Assembly: GCF_020883495.1 (NCBI RefSeq)
Contig: NZ_CP086610.1
Span: forward strand, 1,097,501-1,161,500
Reading direction: 5' to 3'
DNA length: 64,000 nt
DNA from: Shinella zoogloeoides
Lineage (GTDB): Bacteria; Pseudomonadota; Alphaproteobacteria; Rhizobiales; Rhizobiaceae
The position numbers were made by a program, and so were the translations under genes. The notes beneath the pieces are model-generated. The model made no database searches. It was not told where the DNA came from and was given only the letters and a program-made list of their open reading frames with translations. Every line of letters starts with the position of its first letter. Position 1 is the stretch's first letter. This document shows positions 39,376-47,411 of this stretch, piece after piece.

Positions 39376-39930
39376 ATGATTTTCGGCCTGTTCGGCAAAA
39401 AAAACGGTAACCGGCGCATCGTCGAAAAGCAGTATGCGACCCTGACAAAGGCGGCGCGCCATCCCTATCTCTATGAAGCGCTTGACGTTCCTGACACGGT
39501 CATAGGCCGTTTCGAGATGCTGTCGGCGATGCTGATCCTCTACTTCCGGCGAACGCGCGCAAGCGCCACCTCCGGCCAGGAGATCGCCCAGGAGATCGTC
39601 GACGCCTTCTTCGAGGACGTCGATCATTCGATTCGCGAGCTGGGCGTCGGCGATGTCGGCGTGCCCAAGCGCATGAAGAAATTCGCCGGCATGTTCTACG
39701 GCCGGCTGGAATCCTACGCGGCGGCGCTCGATAGCGGCGACCGCGCGGCGCTGGCGACGGCGCTGGCGCGGAACATTCACCCGGAGGCCGGCGACGCCGC
39801 CCCGACGATGGAGGCGCTGGCCGGGTATCTCTTCATTGCCGAAAAGGCGATGGCGGATGTCGGGGAAAGCGAGATAGAGACCGGCGCGCTCTGGGTGGCG
39901 GAGCCGGGTCCGCAGGGATACGCCGCCTGA
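39376..39930 (+). CDS. Ubiquinol-cytochrome c chaperone family protein (CBP3-like)
   Basis: 184 residues from MIFGLFGKKN; an ATG one codon earlier is equally possible. Helical protein of the Ubiq_cyt_C_chap family, with the conserved YLYEALDVPDTVIGRFEMLSAMLILYFRR region near residues 30-60 and IAQEIVDAFFEDVDHSIRELGVGDVGVPKRMKKFAGMFYGR near 75-115. In mitochondria CBP3 helps assemble the bc1 complex; a similar role is expected here. The next gene starts 20 bases downstream. Confidence 0.9.
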   Translation: MIFGLFGKKNGNRRIVEKQYATLTKAARHPYLYEALDVPDTVIGRFEMLSAMLILYFRRTRASATSGQEIAQEIVDAFFEDVDHSIRELGVGDVGVPKRMKKFAGMFYGRLESYAAALDSGDRAALATALARNIHPEAGDAAPTMEALAGYLFIAEKAMADVGESEIETGALWVAEPGPQGYAA

Positions 39931-39950
39931 AGGCGGCTGGAAGGCAGACG

Positions 39951-40505
39951 ATGAAGAAAGACGACGACACGCCGTTCTCCTATCCGGTCAAGGTCGGGCA
40001 TATCTCGGCCAATCCGGTCGAGGTGACGATCAGCGCGGATGCCGCGGAGCGGGCGGGGCTGGCGAAGCTCTGGTCCATCCTGGAGGTGAAGGCGCTGACC
40101 GCGACCTTCGAGGTGCGCCGCTGGAAGCGCGACGGCGTGCGGCTCAAGGGCCGTGTGAGCGCCGATATCGTGCAAACCTGCGTGGTGACGCTCGATCCGG
40201 TGGAAAGCCATATCGACGAGCCGGTCGAGGTGGTCTTCGTGCCGGAAGGCTCCAAGCTGGCGCGGCTGCCGCTGGCGAGCGAGAGCGGCGAAATGCTGCT
40301 CGACCCTGATGGCCCCGACGCGCCGGAAATCTTCACCGGCGACAGCATCGATGCCGGGGAAGTTGCCGCCGAGCATGTGGCGCTCGCCATCGATCCCTAT
40401 CCGCGCAAGGCCGATACCGGCTTTGCCGGTCATATCGAGAGCACGGACAAGGACGACCGCAAACCCTCGCCCTTCGCGGTTCTGAAGGACTGGAAAAAAG
40501 ACTGA
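39951..40505 (+). CDS. YceD/DUF177 family protein
   Basis: 184 residues. The family block near the middle, with [29 protein letters not shown], carries the usual single cysteine (QTCVVTL), and the acidic DPDGPDAPE follows. In other bacteria YceD is linked to 23S rRNA or large-subunit synthesis and often lies beside rpmF-plsX-fabH. Here it precedes plsX without rpmF. Twenty bases separate it from the bc1 chaperone gene. Confidence 0.88.
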   Translation: MKKDDDTPFSYPVKVGHISANPVEVTISADAAERAGLAKLWSILEVKALTATFEVRRWKRDGVRLKGRVSADIVQTCVVTLDPVESHIDEPVEVVFVPEGSKLARLPLASESGEMLLDPDGPDAPEIFTGDSIDAGEVAAEHVALAIDPYPRKADTGFAGHIESTDKDDRKPSPFAVLKDWKKD

Positions 40506-40635
40506 ACGGCCCGGCAAGCGCCCGATAATTCAGTTGTACACCCGGCGAAAAGCGGTATTTTGGCCGAATTCCGCTAGAGCGGCCCTCGTGCCGCCGGGAC
40601 AAGAAAATACGGCCAAGAAGGTAGGCAAGACTCGC

Positions 40636-41691
40636 GTGGTCAGAATTTCCGTCGACGTCATGGGTGGCGATTTCGGTCCGAAGGTCGCCATCCCCGGCGC
40701 AGCCAAGGCCCTCGAGCGCCATCCCGAAATCCGCTTCGTTCTCTTTGGCAATGCCGCTGAATGCGAGCCGCTTCTGGCGCAGCATCCGAAGCTGAAGGCC
40801 GCAAGCACCTTCCATCATTGCGACGTCGCCGTCGCCATGGACGAGAAGCCGAGCCAGGCGCTGCGGCGCGGCCGCGGCAAATCCTCCATGTGGCAGTCCA
40901 TCGACGCCGTGGCGAAGGGGCAGGCCGATGTCGCCGTCTCCGCCGGCAATACCGGCGCGCTGATGGCCATGTCGAAGTTCTGCCTGCGTATGATGGCCAA
41001 TATCGAGCGCCCGGCGATTGCCGGCATCTGGCCGACGCTGAAGGGCGAGAGCATCGTGCTCGATATCGGTGCGACCATCGGCGCCGACGCCAACCAGCTC
41101 TTCGACTTCGCGCTGATGGGCGGCGCCATGGCGCGCGCCCTGTTCGAGATCGACAGGCCGACGCTGGGCCTGCTCAATGTCGGCGTCGAGGAGATCAAGG
41201 GCCAGGAAGAGGTCAAGGCCGCCGGCCAGCTCATCCGCGAGGCCAATTTCGACACGATTGACTATTACGGCTTCGTCGAGGGCGACGATATCGGTCGCGG
41301 CACGGTGGACGTCGTGGTGACGGAAGGTTTTGCGGGCAATATCGCATTGAAGGCGGCGGAGGGCACGGCCCGTCAGATCGCCGAATATCTGCGTGCGGCC
41401 ATGTCGCGCACCCTGCTCGCCAAGCTCGGCTATCTCCTCGCCAAGGGCGCGTTCGACCGGGTGCGCGAGAAGATGGACCCGCGCAAGGTCAATGGCGGCG
41501 TGTTCCTCGGCCTCAACGGCATCGTCATCAAGAGCCACGGTGGCACGGACGCCGAGGGCTTCGCCGCAGCGGTCGATGTCGGCTACGACATGGTCCGCAA
41601 CGGCCTCAAGGACAAGATCGAAAACGATTTGCAGAAGTATCACGCGGGCCGGCCTGTCGAAGGCGCCCAGGGCGTGAACGACGGGGTATAG
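40636..41691 (+). CDS. plsX: Phosphate acyltransferase PlsX
   Basis: 351 residues from the GTG at 40636 ([15 protein letters not shown]), the usual PlsX opening, with AAGAAGG upstream; the open frame extends to 40534 but those residues are unlike the family. PlsX makes acyl-phosphate from acyl-ACP for phospholipid synthesis. Conserved blocks include [17 protein letters not shown] and [18 protein letters not shown]. The fabH ATG follows one base after its stop, in the classical plsX-fabH order. Confidence 0.96.
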   Translation: MVRISVDVMGGDFGPKVAIPGAAKALERHPEIRFVLFGNAAECEPLLAQHPKLKAASTFHHCDVAVAMDEKPSQALRRGRGKSSMWQSIDAVAKGQADVAVSAGNTGALMAMSKFCLRMMANIERPAIAGIWPTLKGESIVLDIGATIGADANQLFDFALMGGAMARALFEIDRPTLGLLNVGVEEIKGQEEVKAAGQLIREANFDTIDYYGFVEGDDIGRGTVDVVVTEGFAGNIALKAAEGTARQIAEYLRAAMSRTLLAKLGYLLAKGAFDRVREKMDPRKVNGGVFLGLNGIVIKSHGGTDAEGFAAAVDVGYDMVRNGLKDKIENDLQKYHAGRPVEGAQGVNDGV

Positions 41692-41692
41692 A

Positions 41693-42664
41693 ATGATTCG
41701 TTCAGTGGTCCGCGGTTTCGGAACGGCGCTTCCGAAACGGGTAGTCACCAATGCCGAAATGGAAAGCATGGTCGACACGTCCGATGAATGGATCGTGCAG
41801 CGCACCGGCATCCGCCAGCGCTACATCGCCGGCGAGGGCGAGACCACCGCTTCGCTCGGCGAGGCGGCCGCGCGTGCGGCGCTCGACCGGGCGGGCCTCA
41901 CCGCCGCCGATATCGACCTTATCGTCGTCGCCACCTCGACGCCCGACAACACCTTCCCGGCGACCGCCGTCAATATCCAGAACCGCCTCGGCATGCATCA
42001 CGGCTTCGCCTTCGACCTGCAGGCGGTCTGTTCCGGTTTCGTCTATGCGGTGACGACGGCGGATGCCTATATCCGTGGCGGCCTCGCAAAGCGCGCTCTC
42101 GTCATCGGCTCGGAAACCTTCTCGCGCATCCTCGACTGGACGGACCGCACGACCTGCGTGCTCTTCGGCGACGGCGCGGGCGCCATCGTGCTGGAAGCGC
42201 AGGAAAGCCGGGGCGACACCACGGACCGCGGCGTGCTGACGACGCAGCTCCGCTCCGACGGCGCGCACCGCGACAAGCTCTATGTCGACGGCGGCCCCTC
42301 CACCACGGGCACGGTCGGCCATCTGCGCATGGAGGGCCGCGAGGTCTTCAAGCATGCGGTCGGCATGATCACCGACGTCATCGTCTCAGCCTTCGACGCG
42401 ACCGGCTTCACCGCCGAGGATATCGACTGGCTGGTGCCGCACCAGGCCAACAAGCGCATCATCGACGGCTCGGCCAAGAAGCTCGGCATTCCGCTGGAGA
42501 AGGTCGTCATCACCGTCGACCAGCACGGCAACACCTCCGCCGCGTCGATCCCGCTGGCGCTCGCCGCGGCGGCCGCGGACGGCCGCATCAAGGAAGGCGA
42601 CCTCGTGCTTCTCGAAGCCATGGGCGGCGGTTTCACCTGGGGCGCGGTGCTGCTGCGCTGGTAG
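41693..42664 (+). CDS. fabH: 3-oxoacyl-ACP synthase III
   Basis: 323 residues of the thiolase fold. The catalytic triad is visible: Cys in [13 protein letters not shown] near residue 113, His in [12 protein letters not shown] near 250, and Asn in [14 protein letters not shown] near 280. FabH condenses acetyl-CoA with malonyl-ACP to start fatty acid synthesis. It directly follows plsX and is about 100 bases upstream of ihfA. Confidence 0.97.
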   Translation: MIRSVVRGFGTALPKRVVTNAEMESMVDTSDEWIVQRTGIRQRYIAGEGETTASLGEAAARAALDRAGLTAADIDLIVVATSTPDNTFPATAVNIQNRLGMHHGFAFDLQAVCSGFVYAVTTADAYIRGGLAKRALVIGSETFSRILDWTDRTTCVLFGDGAGAIVLEAQESRGDTTDRGVLTTQLRSDGAHRDKLYVDGGPSTTGTVGHLRMEGREVFKHAVGMITDVIVSAFDATGFTAEDIDWLVPHQANKRIIDGSAKKLGIPLEKVVITVDQHGNTSAASIPLALAAAAADGRIKEGDLVLLEAMGGGFTWGAVLLRW

Positions 42665-42763
42665 GGCGGAGCTGCTTCCACGGGGCCGCTTGACCCGAGG
42701 GGGCAAGGACAATACTCTTCCGCCACTAACCATACGCTTTCAATAGGAAATCGGTGAGGAACG

Positions 42764-43102
42764 ATGAGCGGCAAGACGGTGACACGCGCAGATTTGGCCG
42801 AATCGGTTTTCCGGAAGGTCGGCCTTTCCAGAACCGAATCGGCGGAACTCGTCGAAACCGTGATCGACGAGATCTGCAACGCCATCGTGCGGGGCGAGAG
42901 TGTGAAGCTCTCCTCCTTCGCCACCTTCCAGGTGCGTGACAAGAACGAGCGCATCGGCCGCAACCCCAAGACCGGCGAGGAAGTGCCGATCTCGCCGCGC
43001 CGCGTGATGACCTTCAAGGCGTCGAATGTGCTGAAGCAGCGGGTGCTGAAGTCGCATCTTTCCCGCAAGGCGAAGCAGAAGCCGGCTTCGCCCGCTTCCT
43101 GA
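42764..43102 (+). CDS. ihfA: Integration host factor subunit alpha
   Basis: 112 residues, slightly longer than enterobacterial IhfA because of a Lys/Pro/Ala-rich tail. The DNA-bending beta-arm and its intercalating proline are in [24 protein letters not shown], and the N-terminal helices ([21 protein letters not shown]) form the dimer body. With IhfB it bends DNA at promoters, origins and phage sites; it may also be used by the prophage 1.3 kb downstream. Confidence 0.95.
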   Translation: MSGKTVTRADLAESVFRKVGLSRTESAELVETVIDEICNAIVRGESVKLSSFATFQVRDKNERIGRNPKTGEEVPISPRRVMTFKASNVLKQRVLKSHLSRKAKQKPASPAS

Positions 43103-43303
43103 CGGCCTGCGGCCGGGCGCGGCAACCTCTTCGCGAAAGGGGAGGCCGGCGCTACCCGGCCGCCGCCGGATTTTGCGGTTTTTCGGCCGATTGGCGCGCC
43201 GCGTACGATTTGAAACTTGAATATCGCCCGGCAAGCCGCTGAAATGAATGCGATTCGGCAGCGCCCTCGGCGTGCGCCCCTATGAGCTTTCATCGAGGAT
43301 AGA

Positions 43304-43834
43304 ATGGACAAGAGTCCGGACGCTTTCCGCACCATCAGCGAGGTCGCCGACGACCTCGACCTGCCGCAGCATGTCCTGCGCTTCTGGGAAACGCGCTTCA
43401 CGCAGATCAAGCCGATGAAGCGCGGCGGCGGGCGGCGCTATTACCGGCCCGAGGATGTGGACCTGCTGAAAGGCATCCGCCACCTGCTCTACGATCACGG
43501 CTATACGATCAAGGGCGTCCAGAAGCTGCTCAAGGTCAACGGCAACAGGTTCGTGGCGGCGATCGCCAGCGGCGACCTTGCCACCGTCGAGGCCCTTGCC
43601 GCCGCCAGCCACGAGGACCCGACGCCGCCGAAGGCCGGCAGCGACGAGGACCAGATCGTCGGTCGCGCCAAGGCCCCCGCCAGCCGCCGCTTCTTCTCCT
43701 TTGTCGGCGGCAGCGACGAGGCGCCGGAAATCTCGCTCGGCAAGACGAGCGTCGGCAAGGAGGATCGCGCTCTGCTCCAGGAAGCGCTCTACGACCTCCT
43801 CGAATGCAAGCGCCTGCTCGATCAGGTGCGATAG
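43304..43834 (+). CDS. MerR family transcriptional regulator
   Basis: 176 residues. The MerR-type winged helix-turn-helix is at the N-terminus ([26 protein letters not shown], then [37 protein letters not shown]). The remainder is a charged, low-complexity linker with no metal-binding cysteines, then a short helix [18 protein letters not shown]. This gene type after ihfA is conserved in rhizobia; its regulon is not known. Confidence 0.92.
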   Translation: MDKSPDAFRTISEVADDLDLPQHVLRFWETRFTQIKPMKRGGGRRYYRPEDVDLLKGIRHLLYDHGYTIKGVQKLLKVNGNRFVAAIASGDLATVEALAAASHEDPTPPKAGSDEDQIVGRAKAPASRRFFSFVGGSDEAPEISLGKTSVGKEDRALLQEALYDLLECKRLLDQVR

Positions 43835-43856
43835 CCCGCCTCGCAATCCCCATACG

Positions 43857-43880
43857 AAAAAGCCCCGCCGATGGCGGGGC
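43857..43880 (-). terminator. Rho-independent terminator on the minus strand
   Basis: Stem GCCCCGCC / GGCGGGGC with a 3-base loop; the U-run (AAAAA on plus at 43857-43861) is on the minus strand. It points into the 3' end of merR and therefore does not serve merR itself. Confidence 0.8.
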
Positions 43881-43960
43881 AAACAGGCGTCACGCTTGGC
43901 TCTTGTGACGCGGGGGAGTGTTCGCAAATGACAAGCGAACGACAGCACTCTACGACTTTC
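43857..43960 (-). ncRNA. Candidate minus-strand small RNA with terminator
   Basis: Reading the minus strand from about 43960 to 43857 gives three stem-loops in a row: GTTCGC...GCGAAC (43920-43940), a 7-bp stem GCGTCAC...GTGACGC (43887-43911), and an 8-bp GC stem (43862-43880) with an ATC loop and TTTTT, which is a complete terminator. No gene on the minus strand needs this terminator on the host side. The 5' end and promoter are not located. The same terminator could simply end transcription leaving the prophage. Confidence 0.4.
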
Positions 43961-44099
43961 GTCTAATGCGCGGGAAGGTCTGATTCGGCGAATCCGGTAC
44001 GGCTGTGCAAAGAAATATCGGGAAATGCATTCGCGCGTCCGTTGCGGCGGGCGTGATGTGGGGGAGCGCTGTGACCCCGCGCTGGAAATCCGGGATTAT

Positions 44100-44144
44100 T
44101 GTAGCGCGCAAAATCAAATGGCGCGGCGCGCAAATTCAAGTGGC
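44100..44144. repeat. 22-bp-phased direct repeats at the presumed prophage right end
   Basis: GCGCGCAAAATCAAATGGC (44104-44122) and GCGCGCAAATTCAAGTGGC (44126-44144) match at 17 of 19 positions and start 22 bases apart. TGTA stands just before the first copy. Mu-like phages have adjacent 22-bp transposase-binding sites R1 and R2 beside a terminal 5'-TG, so this is a reasonable candidate end. No matching left end is in the window. Confidence 0.45.
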
Positions 44145-44183
44145 AGCAATTTTATCGCCGCTGCCCTATGAGAAGGCCAACGG

Positions 44184-44669
44184 CTAGCGATCAAGAAAAA
44201 TGAATTCCGGGACGGGTACAAACAGATCGTCCCCCTTGTCGTCGAATGACAATCCGCAGAGATATTGCGACGACTGCTTGGTGGCTAGGAAACCGGGCGT
44301 CTCGCCGCCGCCGAGATTGTAGTGAAGTGTGTGGCCTCTCAGAATTCCAGCTCCTGATGCGTAGCTGGGGCCAACCTGCGGCTCGTCAGAATACTTAAGG
44401 GACAAGTGGACGTCCGCCTTCCAGCCCCGAGCTAGCCGGTGCGGGGCGGTCTCTTGGCGGATATCCACTCGCGCCTCGGTGACGTCGCTCCAGAATTCAT
44501 CCCCAAGTGGCCGGCAATTTCGGCGAAAGATTTCCAACGCAACCATCGCGTCAGCCTCTGAGTAACCCTCAGCATCGATCTCTATCCGCACTTCCCCTCC
44601 CAGCGCAGGAAGGCCTGTGCAAACGAGAACCGCCAACGCCGCTATGGTCCCGGTAACGATCTTCTTCAT
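44184..44669 (-). CDS. Small secreted protein at the prophage end (moron candidate)
   Basis: 161 residues with a Sec signal peptide (MKKIVTGTIAALAVLVCTGLPALGG, cleaved near residue 24) and a GAGGTGG site upstream of the ATG. The mature part has two widely spaced cysteines (in RRNCRPLGD and QYLCGLSFDD) and no recognised domain. GC content is near 52% in a sampled line, well below the host genes. It lies after the Dam gene at the far end of the late region, the place where phages often carry lysogenic-conversion genes. Confidence 0.65.
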   Translation of the reverse strand: MKKIVTGTIAALAVLVCTGLPALGGEVRIEIDAEGYSEADAMVALEIFRRNCRPLGDEFWSDVTEARVDIRQETAPHRLARGWKADVHLSLKYSDEPQVGPSYASGAGILRGHTLHYNLGGGETPGFLATKQSSQYLCGLSFDDKGDDLFVPVPEFIFLDR

Positions 44670-44774
44670 CTAGCCACCTCATAGTTGAATGCCGTCGCGG
44701 CGATGCCTGTCTTCGATACCGCCGCCGACCATATTCTGTCTAGCAGTGCACGAGCGAGCTGACGCCACCGAGGC

Positions 44775-45581
44775 TCAAGTGCCACCTCTCGTGATAATGA
44801 CCTCACGCACGGTTTTGCTCCGCCCTTTTCCAGCGATGGAATAGGTGCAATCGACTTCCTCGATCTCGAACTCTTTGAAGGTCTCGTAAACGCCCGGTGT
44901 GGCGTTCAGAGACAGGATGAACTGGCTTCGAAGGGTCTTCAAAGTTGAGGCCATGTCGGCGAATTCAGCCCGACTGAAGACGTCCGAGCCGTAATCCTCT
45001 TCGTTCCCCCAGTATGGTGGGTCCAGATAGAAGAGCATCCCCGGCCGATCGTACCGCTCGATAAAAGTTCGCCAAGACAGGCATTCAATGACGACGCCGG
45101 CAAGGCGTTCGTGGATGTCTTCCAAGAGCGGGGCAAGCTTCAGAAGGTTGAACCGTGCGCCGCGCGCCTTGTCGACGCCGAAATTGCGCCCCGAAACCTT
45201 CCCCCCGAATGCCAGACGCTGCAGATAGAGGAACCGCGCTGCGCGTTCGAGGTCGGTCAACGTCGTTGGGTCCGTCCTCTGCAGCCGTTCATATTCGCGC
45301 CGGCTCGTGATCTGGAACCGAAGAACCTCCATGAACTGCGGGTAGTGCCGCTGAAGGATGCGGAACAGGTTCGCCACGTCCCCACTGATATCGTTGATCG
45401 CCTCCATGCTGGGCTGCATGGTCCGGCGCAGGAAGACGCCGCCCATGCCAACGAAAGGCTCCGCATAGCCATCATGCGGCATGGCGTTGATCTTCTTGAT
45501 GATCGCCTTCGAGAGCACGCGCTTGCCGCCGATATAGGGAGCGGCGGGGGAAACCGGAGCGACCGGCTGCAAATTCACCAT
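44775..45581 (-). CDS. DNA adenine methyltransferase (D12 class / Dam family)
   Basis: 268 residues. The three family blocks are in order: PYIGGKRVLSK near residues 15-25, the SAM site AEPFVGMGGVF near 41-51, and the catalytic DPPYWG near 190. It should methylate N6 of adenine. No restriction enzyme lies beside it, so it is a solitary phage methylase. Base composition is lower in GC than the tail genes (about 52% in a sampled line). The ribosome site is weak. Its place, after the tail genes at the end of the phage, is where Mu carries its mom modification gene. Confidence 0.9.
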   Translation of the reverse strand: MVNLQPVAPVSPAAPYIGGKRVLSKAIIKKINAMPHDGYAEPFVGMGGVFLRRTMQPSMEAINDISGDVANLFRILQRHYPQFMEVLRFQITSRREYERLQRTDPTTLTDLERAARFLYLQRLAFGGKVSGRNFGVDKARGARFNLLKLAPLLEDIHERLAGVVIECLSWRTFIERYDRPGMLFYLDPPYWGNEEDYGSDVFSRAEFADMASTLKTLRSQFILSLNATPGVYETFKEFEIEEVDCTYSIAGKGRSKTVREVIITRGGT

Positions 45582-45614
45582 ATCAAATAACCCACGACTC
45601 AGTCACATGTGCCG

Positions 45615-45708
45615 CCTCGGCTCTGCCGAGGTCGGATGCGACGGTTGTGCTCACTGCTGTCAGGCGGGTTGGACGCCAATCTAGGCCCGCCTCGGGGACA
45701 CGTCCCCG
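45615..45708. other. Hairpin cluster downstream of tail gene D
   Basis: Three inverted repeats lie in about 95 bases: CCTCGGC/GCCGAGG (45615-45631), AGGCGGG/CCCGCCT (45662-45692) and the tight CGGGGAC/GTCCCCG (45693-45708). None is followed by a T-run on either strand. They separate the tail operon from the Dam gene and could shape the 3' end of the tail mRNA. Confidence 0.45.
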
Positions 45709-45715
45709 GCATCCG

Positions 45716-46723
45716 TCAACCTGTCTTCGTTCGCGCCGCAAATTCCGGCGTCATCAACCACCCTCCGCTCTCGTCAAATGTGAATTCGTGGGTGATGGTC
45801 TGCGCGACCATGTTCAGCCCCGCCCATCCCCCGAAGCCGATCAGTTCGATAGGCGCGCCGGCCATGGCCTGCTCGTCGCCTTCGACGGTGATGTTCCCGT
45901 CGATCGTCGCGCGGGCGAGGTCGAGCGCCTCGGCCTTGCTGCGCTGCTTCGCCTCGCCGGGCGACGGTGCTGGATGAAGGGCGAGGAAGCGGGCGTCCTG
46001 GCCGAGGCCCCGTGCGGCCTCCAGCCGGGAAAAGCCCCGGTCCTCATCGAAGTAACTCGCCTGCACCTCGCCATACTCCGGGCGGCCTTCGGTCGAGAGA
46101 CCGCAAGATGTCACGTCGTCGGCCGAGATCGTGAGCGTCGGGATCGTCGTGCCGCCTGCCGTCTCGCCGCTGTTCTTCATGGTGATGAGCCAGCGGCCGT
46201 TCGCGGGCTTAACCGTCGCACCCAGCTCGTCCGCAAACGCCTGGGCGAACCCCATGGCCGATTGCTGGTGGCGGAGACGGTACGGGATGGCGATGTCGTC
46301 GATCGAGGGATGCACGGTGGCGCGCTTGCCGACGCCGGTGGCAAGCTTGCGGAAGATGTCGCCGGCCGTCGTCTCCTCGAAATGCTCCATATCTGCCGCC
46401 TTGTCGGCATCAACGAAGTCGGCCGACCGGCATGTGACCGTCATTACCCAGCCGCTTTCGGGATCGAAGTTCAAGCTGGCGTTCTGGAAGGTGAAGAGAC
46501 CGGCATCCTTCAGCGCCGACGCGTCCCATCCATAGAGGAGACGATACTTCGTGCCCTTGGCCGGCGGTGCCTGTAAAGGCGGCGCAACGGAGAAATCGAT
46601 CTCCAGCTCGTCGGCCTCGCCGCCCTCGCAGTCGGTGAAGCGGACGGCCATGACGGCGCTGCCCCAGCCGGGAAGGAGGTCGGTGCCGGAGGTGCCGATA
46701 ATCTGAACGACGGGCTTGCGCAT
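45716..46723 (-). CDS. Phage late control gene D protein (tail tip hub)
   Basis: 335 residues, matching the P2 gpD family. Conserved features are the N-terminal VRFTDCEGGEADELEIDFS, the ground-plan LLYGWDASALKDAGLFTFQNA and, near the middle, RKLATGVGKRATVHPSIDDIAIPYRLRHQQSAMGFAQAFADELGA. Despite its historical name it is a structural hub at the end of the tail tube, homologous to T4 gp27. Last gene of the tail operon; its ATG is three bases from the X stop. Confidence 0.92.
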   Translation of the reverse strand: MRKPVVQIIGTSGTDLLPGWGSAVMAVRFTDCEGGEADELEIDFSVAPPLQAPPAKGTKYRLLYGWDASALKDAGLFTFQNASLNFDPESGWVMTVTCRSADFVDADKAADMEHFEETTAGDIFRKLATGVGKRATVHPSIDDIAIPYRLRHQQSAMGFAQAFADELGATVKPANGRWLITMKNSGETAGGTTIPTLTISADDVTSCGLSTEGRPEYGEVQASYFDEDRGFSRLEAARGLGQDARFLALHPAPSPGEAKQRSKAEALDLARATIDGNITVEGDEQAMAGAPIELIGFGGWAGLNMVAQTITHEFTFDESGGWLMTPEFAARTKTG

Positions 46724-46725
46724 GA

Positions 46726-46947
46726 TTACTCCCAGGCGAGCACGAAGCGCTTGGCGGCGGTCTTCGGCGTGAACGCGGCCGGCAGGCGGACCACGGTTTC
46801 GGCCGGCACGATCGCGGCGGTCATCATTGCCGCAAGGCCGGGATTTGCCTCCAGCAGCGCCTCCACGGTGCCCCGGTTCTCTGTCTGCATGAGCTTGCGC
46901 GCGATCCGGTCGATCCGTTCGCCGCCAAGCGGGACGGGATAGGTCAT
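46726..46947 (-). CDS. Phage tail protein X
   Basis: 73 residues with the LysM-like small domain of the P2 gpX family: GGERIDRIARKLM... EALLEANPGLA ... PAETVVRLP. It is placed between U and D as in P2 and overlaps the U stop by four bases. Probably involved in tail completion or the tail-tip attachment. Confidence 0.9.
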   Translation of the reverse strand: MTYPVPLGGERIDRIARKLMQTENRGTVEALLEANPGLAAMMTAAIVPAETVVRLPAAFTPKTAAKRFVLAWE

Positions 46948-47411
46948 CCGAGCAGGCCTCCGAGATTGATGATGTTCAGCCCACCGCCGAGCGCGGCCGA
47001 GGGCGGCAGCAGCAGGAGGCCGAGGGACACGTCCACCTTTCGGCCGACGCCGTCGAACGGGTGAAGGCGCTCCTCGTCGGTGTCGACCGTCTCGATGACG
47101 CAGAGGCCGTTGACGTCGCCCAGGTAATTGCCGCGCAGCCGAACATAGGGAACGACGGACTGGGCGCGATGGTGCGCCTTCAAGATGGCATAGGCATCGA
47201 GGCCGCCGACGACGTGCGGGAATGTCACGGCCTCAAGGGTGATGCGCTCGGGATCGACGCCCGTTTTCTGAACGCGGAAACCGGACTGCACCGAATGCAC
47301 AGGAAAGCGCGCGGTCGAGGAATAGCTGATGCGCTGCGGGTTGAGGCCAACCGTGTAGAGGATCGCGCCGCCGATCGAGATAAGCGCGCCATAGGGCTTC
47401 AAGGCGCTCAT
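46944..47411 (-). CDS. Phage tail protein U
   Basis: 155 residues of the P2 gpU family, the tail terminator at the head-proximal end of the tube. The characteristic pieces are GALISIGGAILYTVGLNPQRISYSSTARFP and, later, PHVVGGLDAYAILKAHHRAQSVVPYVRLRGNYLGD. It overlaps the tape measure gene upstream and X downstream, each by four bases, so the block is translationally coupled. Confidence 0.92.
   Translation of the reverse strand: MSALKPYGALISIGGAILYTVGLNPQRISYSSTARFPVHSVQSGFRVQKTGVDPERITLEAVTFPHVVGGLDAYAILKAHHRAQSVVPYVRLRGNYLGDVNGLCVIETVDTDEERLHPFDGVGRKVDVSLGLLLLPPSAALGGGLNIINLGGLLG

Larger units (their letters stand above)
43835..44183. other. Gene-free junction between host merR and the prophage (349 bp)
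   Basis: No supported coding frame; a 60-codon plus-strand frame at 44005-44187 has no ribosome site and runs through the repeat region. The stretch holds three stem-loops with a minus-strand terminator (43857-43940), a perfect 13-bp palindrome GATTCGGCGAATC (43982-43994) and two 19-bp direct repeats at the presumed phage end (44104-44144). No tRNA gene is visible here. Confidence 0.6.

Noticed and set aside
43835-44183. tRNA gene as the phage attachment site
   Set aside because: I looked for a cloverleaf and a T-loop sequence downstream of merR and found none; the GATTCGGCGAATC palindrome is not a T-arm.
44005-44187. 60-codon plus-strand frame at the host-phage junction
   Set aside because: No ribosome site, no homology-like features, and it spans the direct repeats and the presumed phage end.
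44775-45581. Restriction-modification system
   Set aside because: Only the methylase is present; neighbours are a tail protein and a secreted protein, neither resembling an endonuclease.
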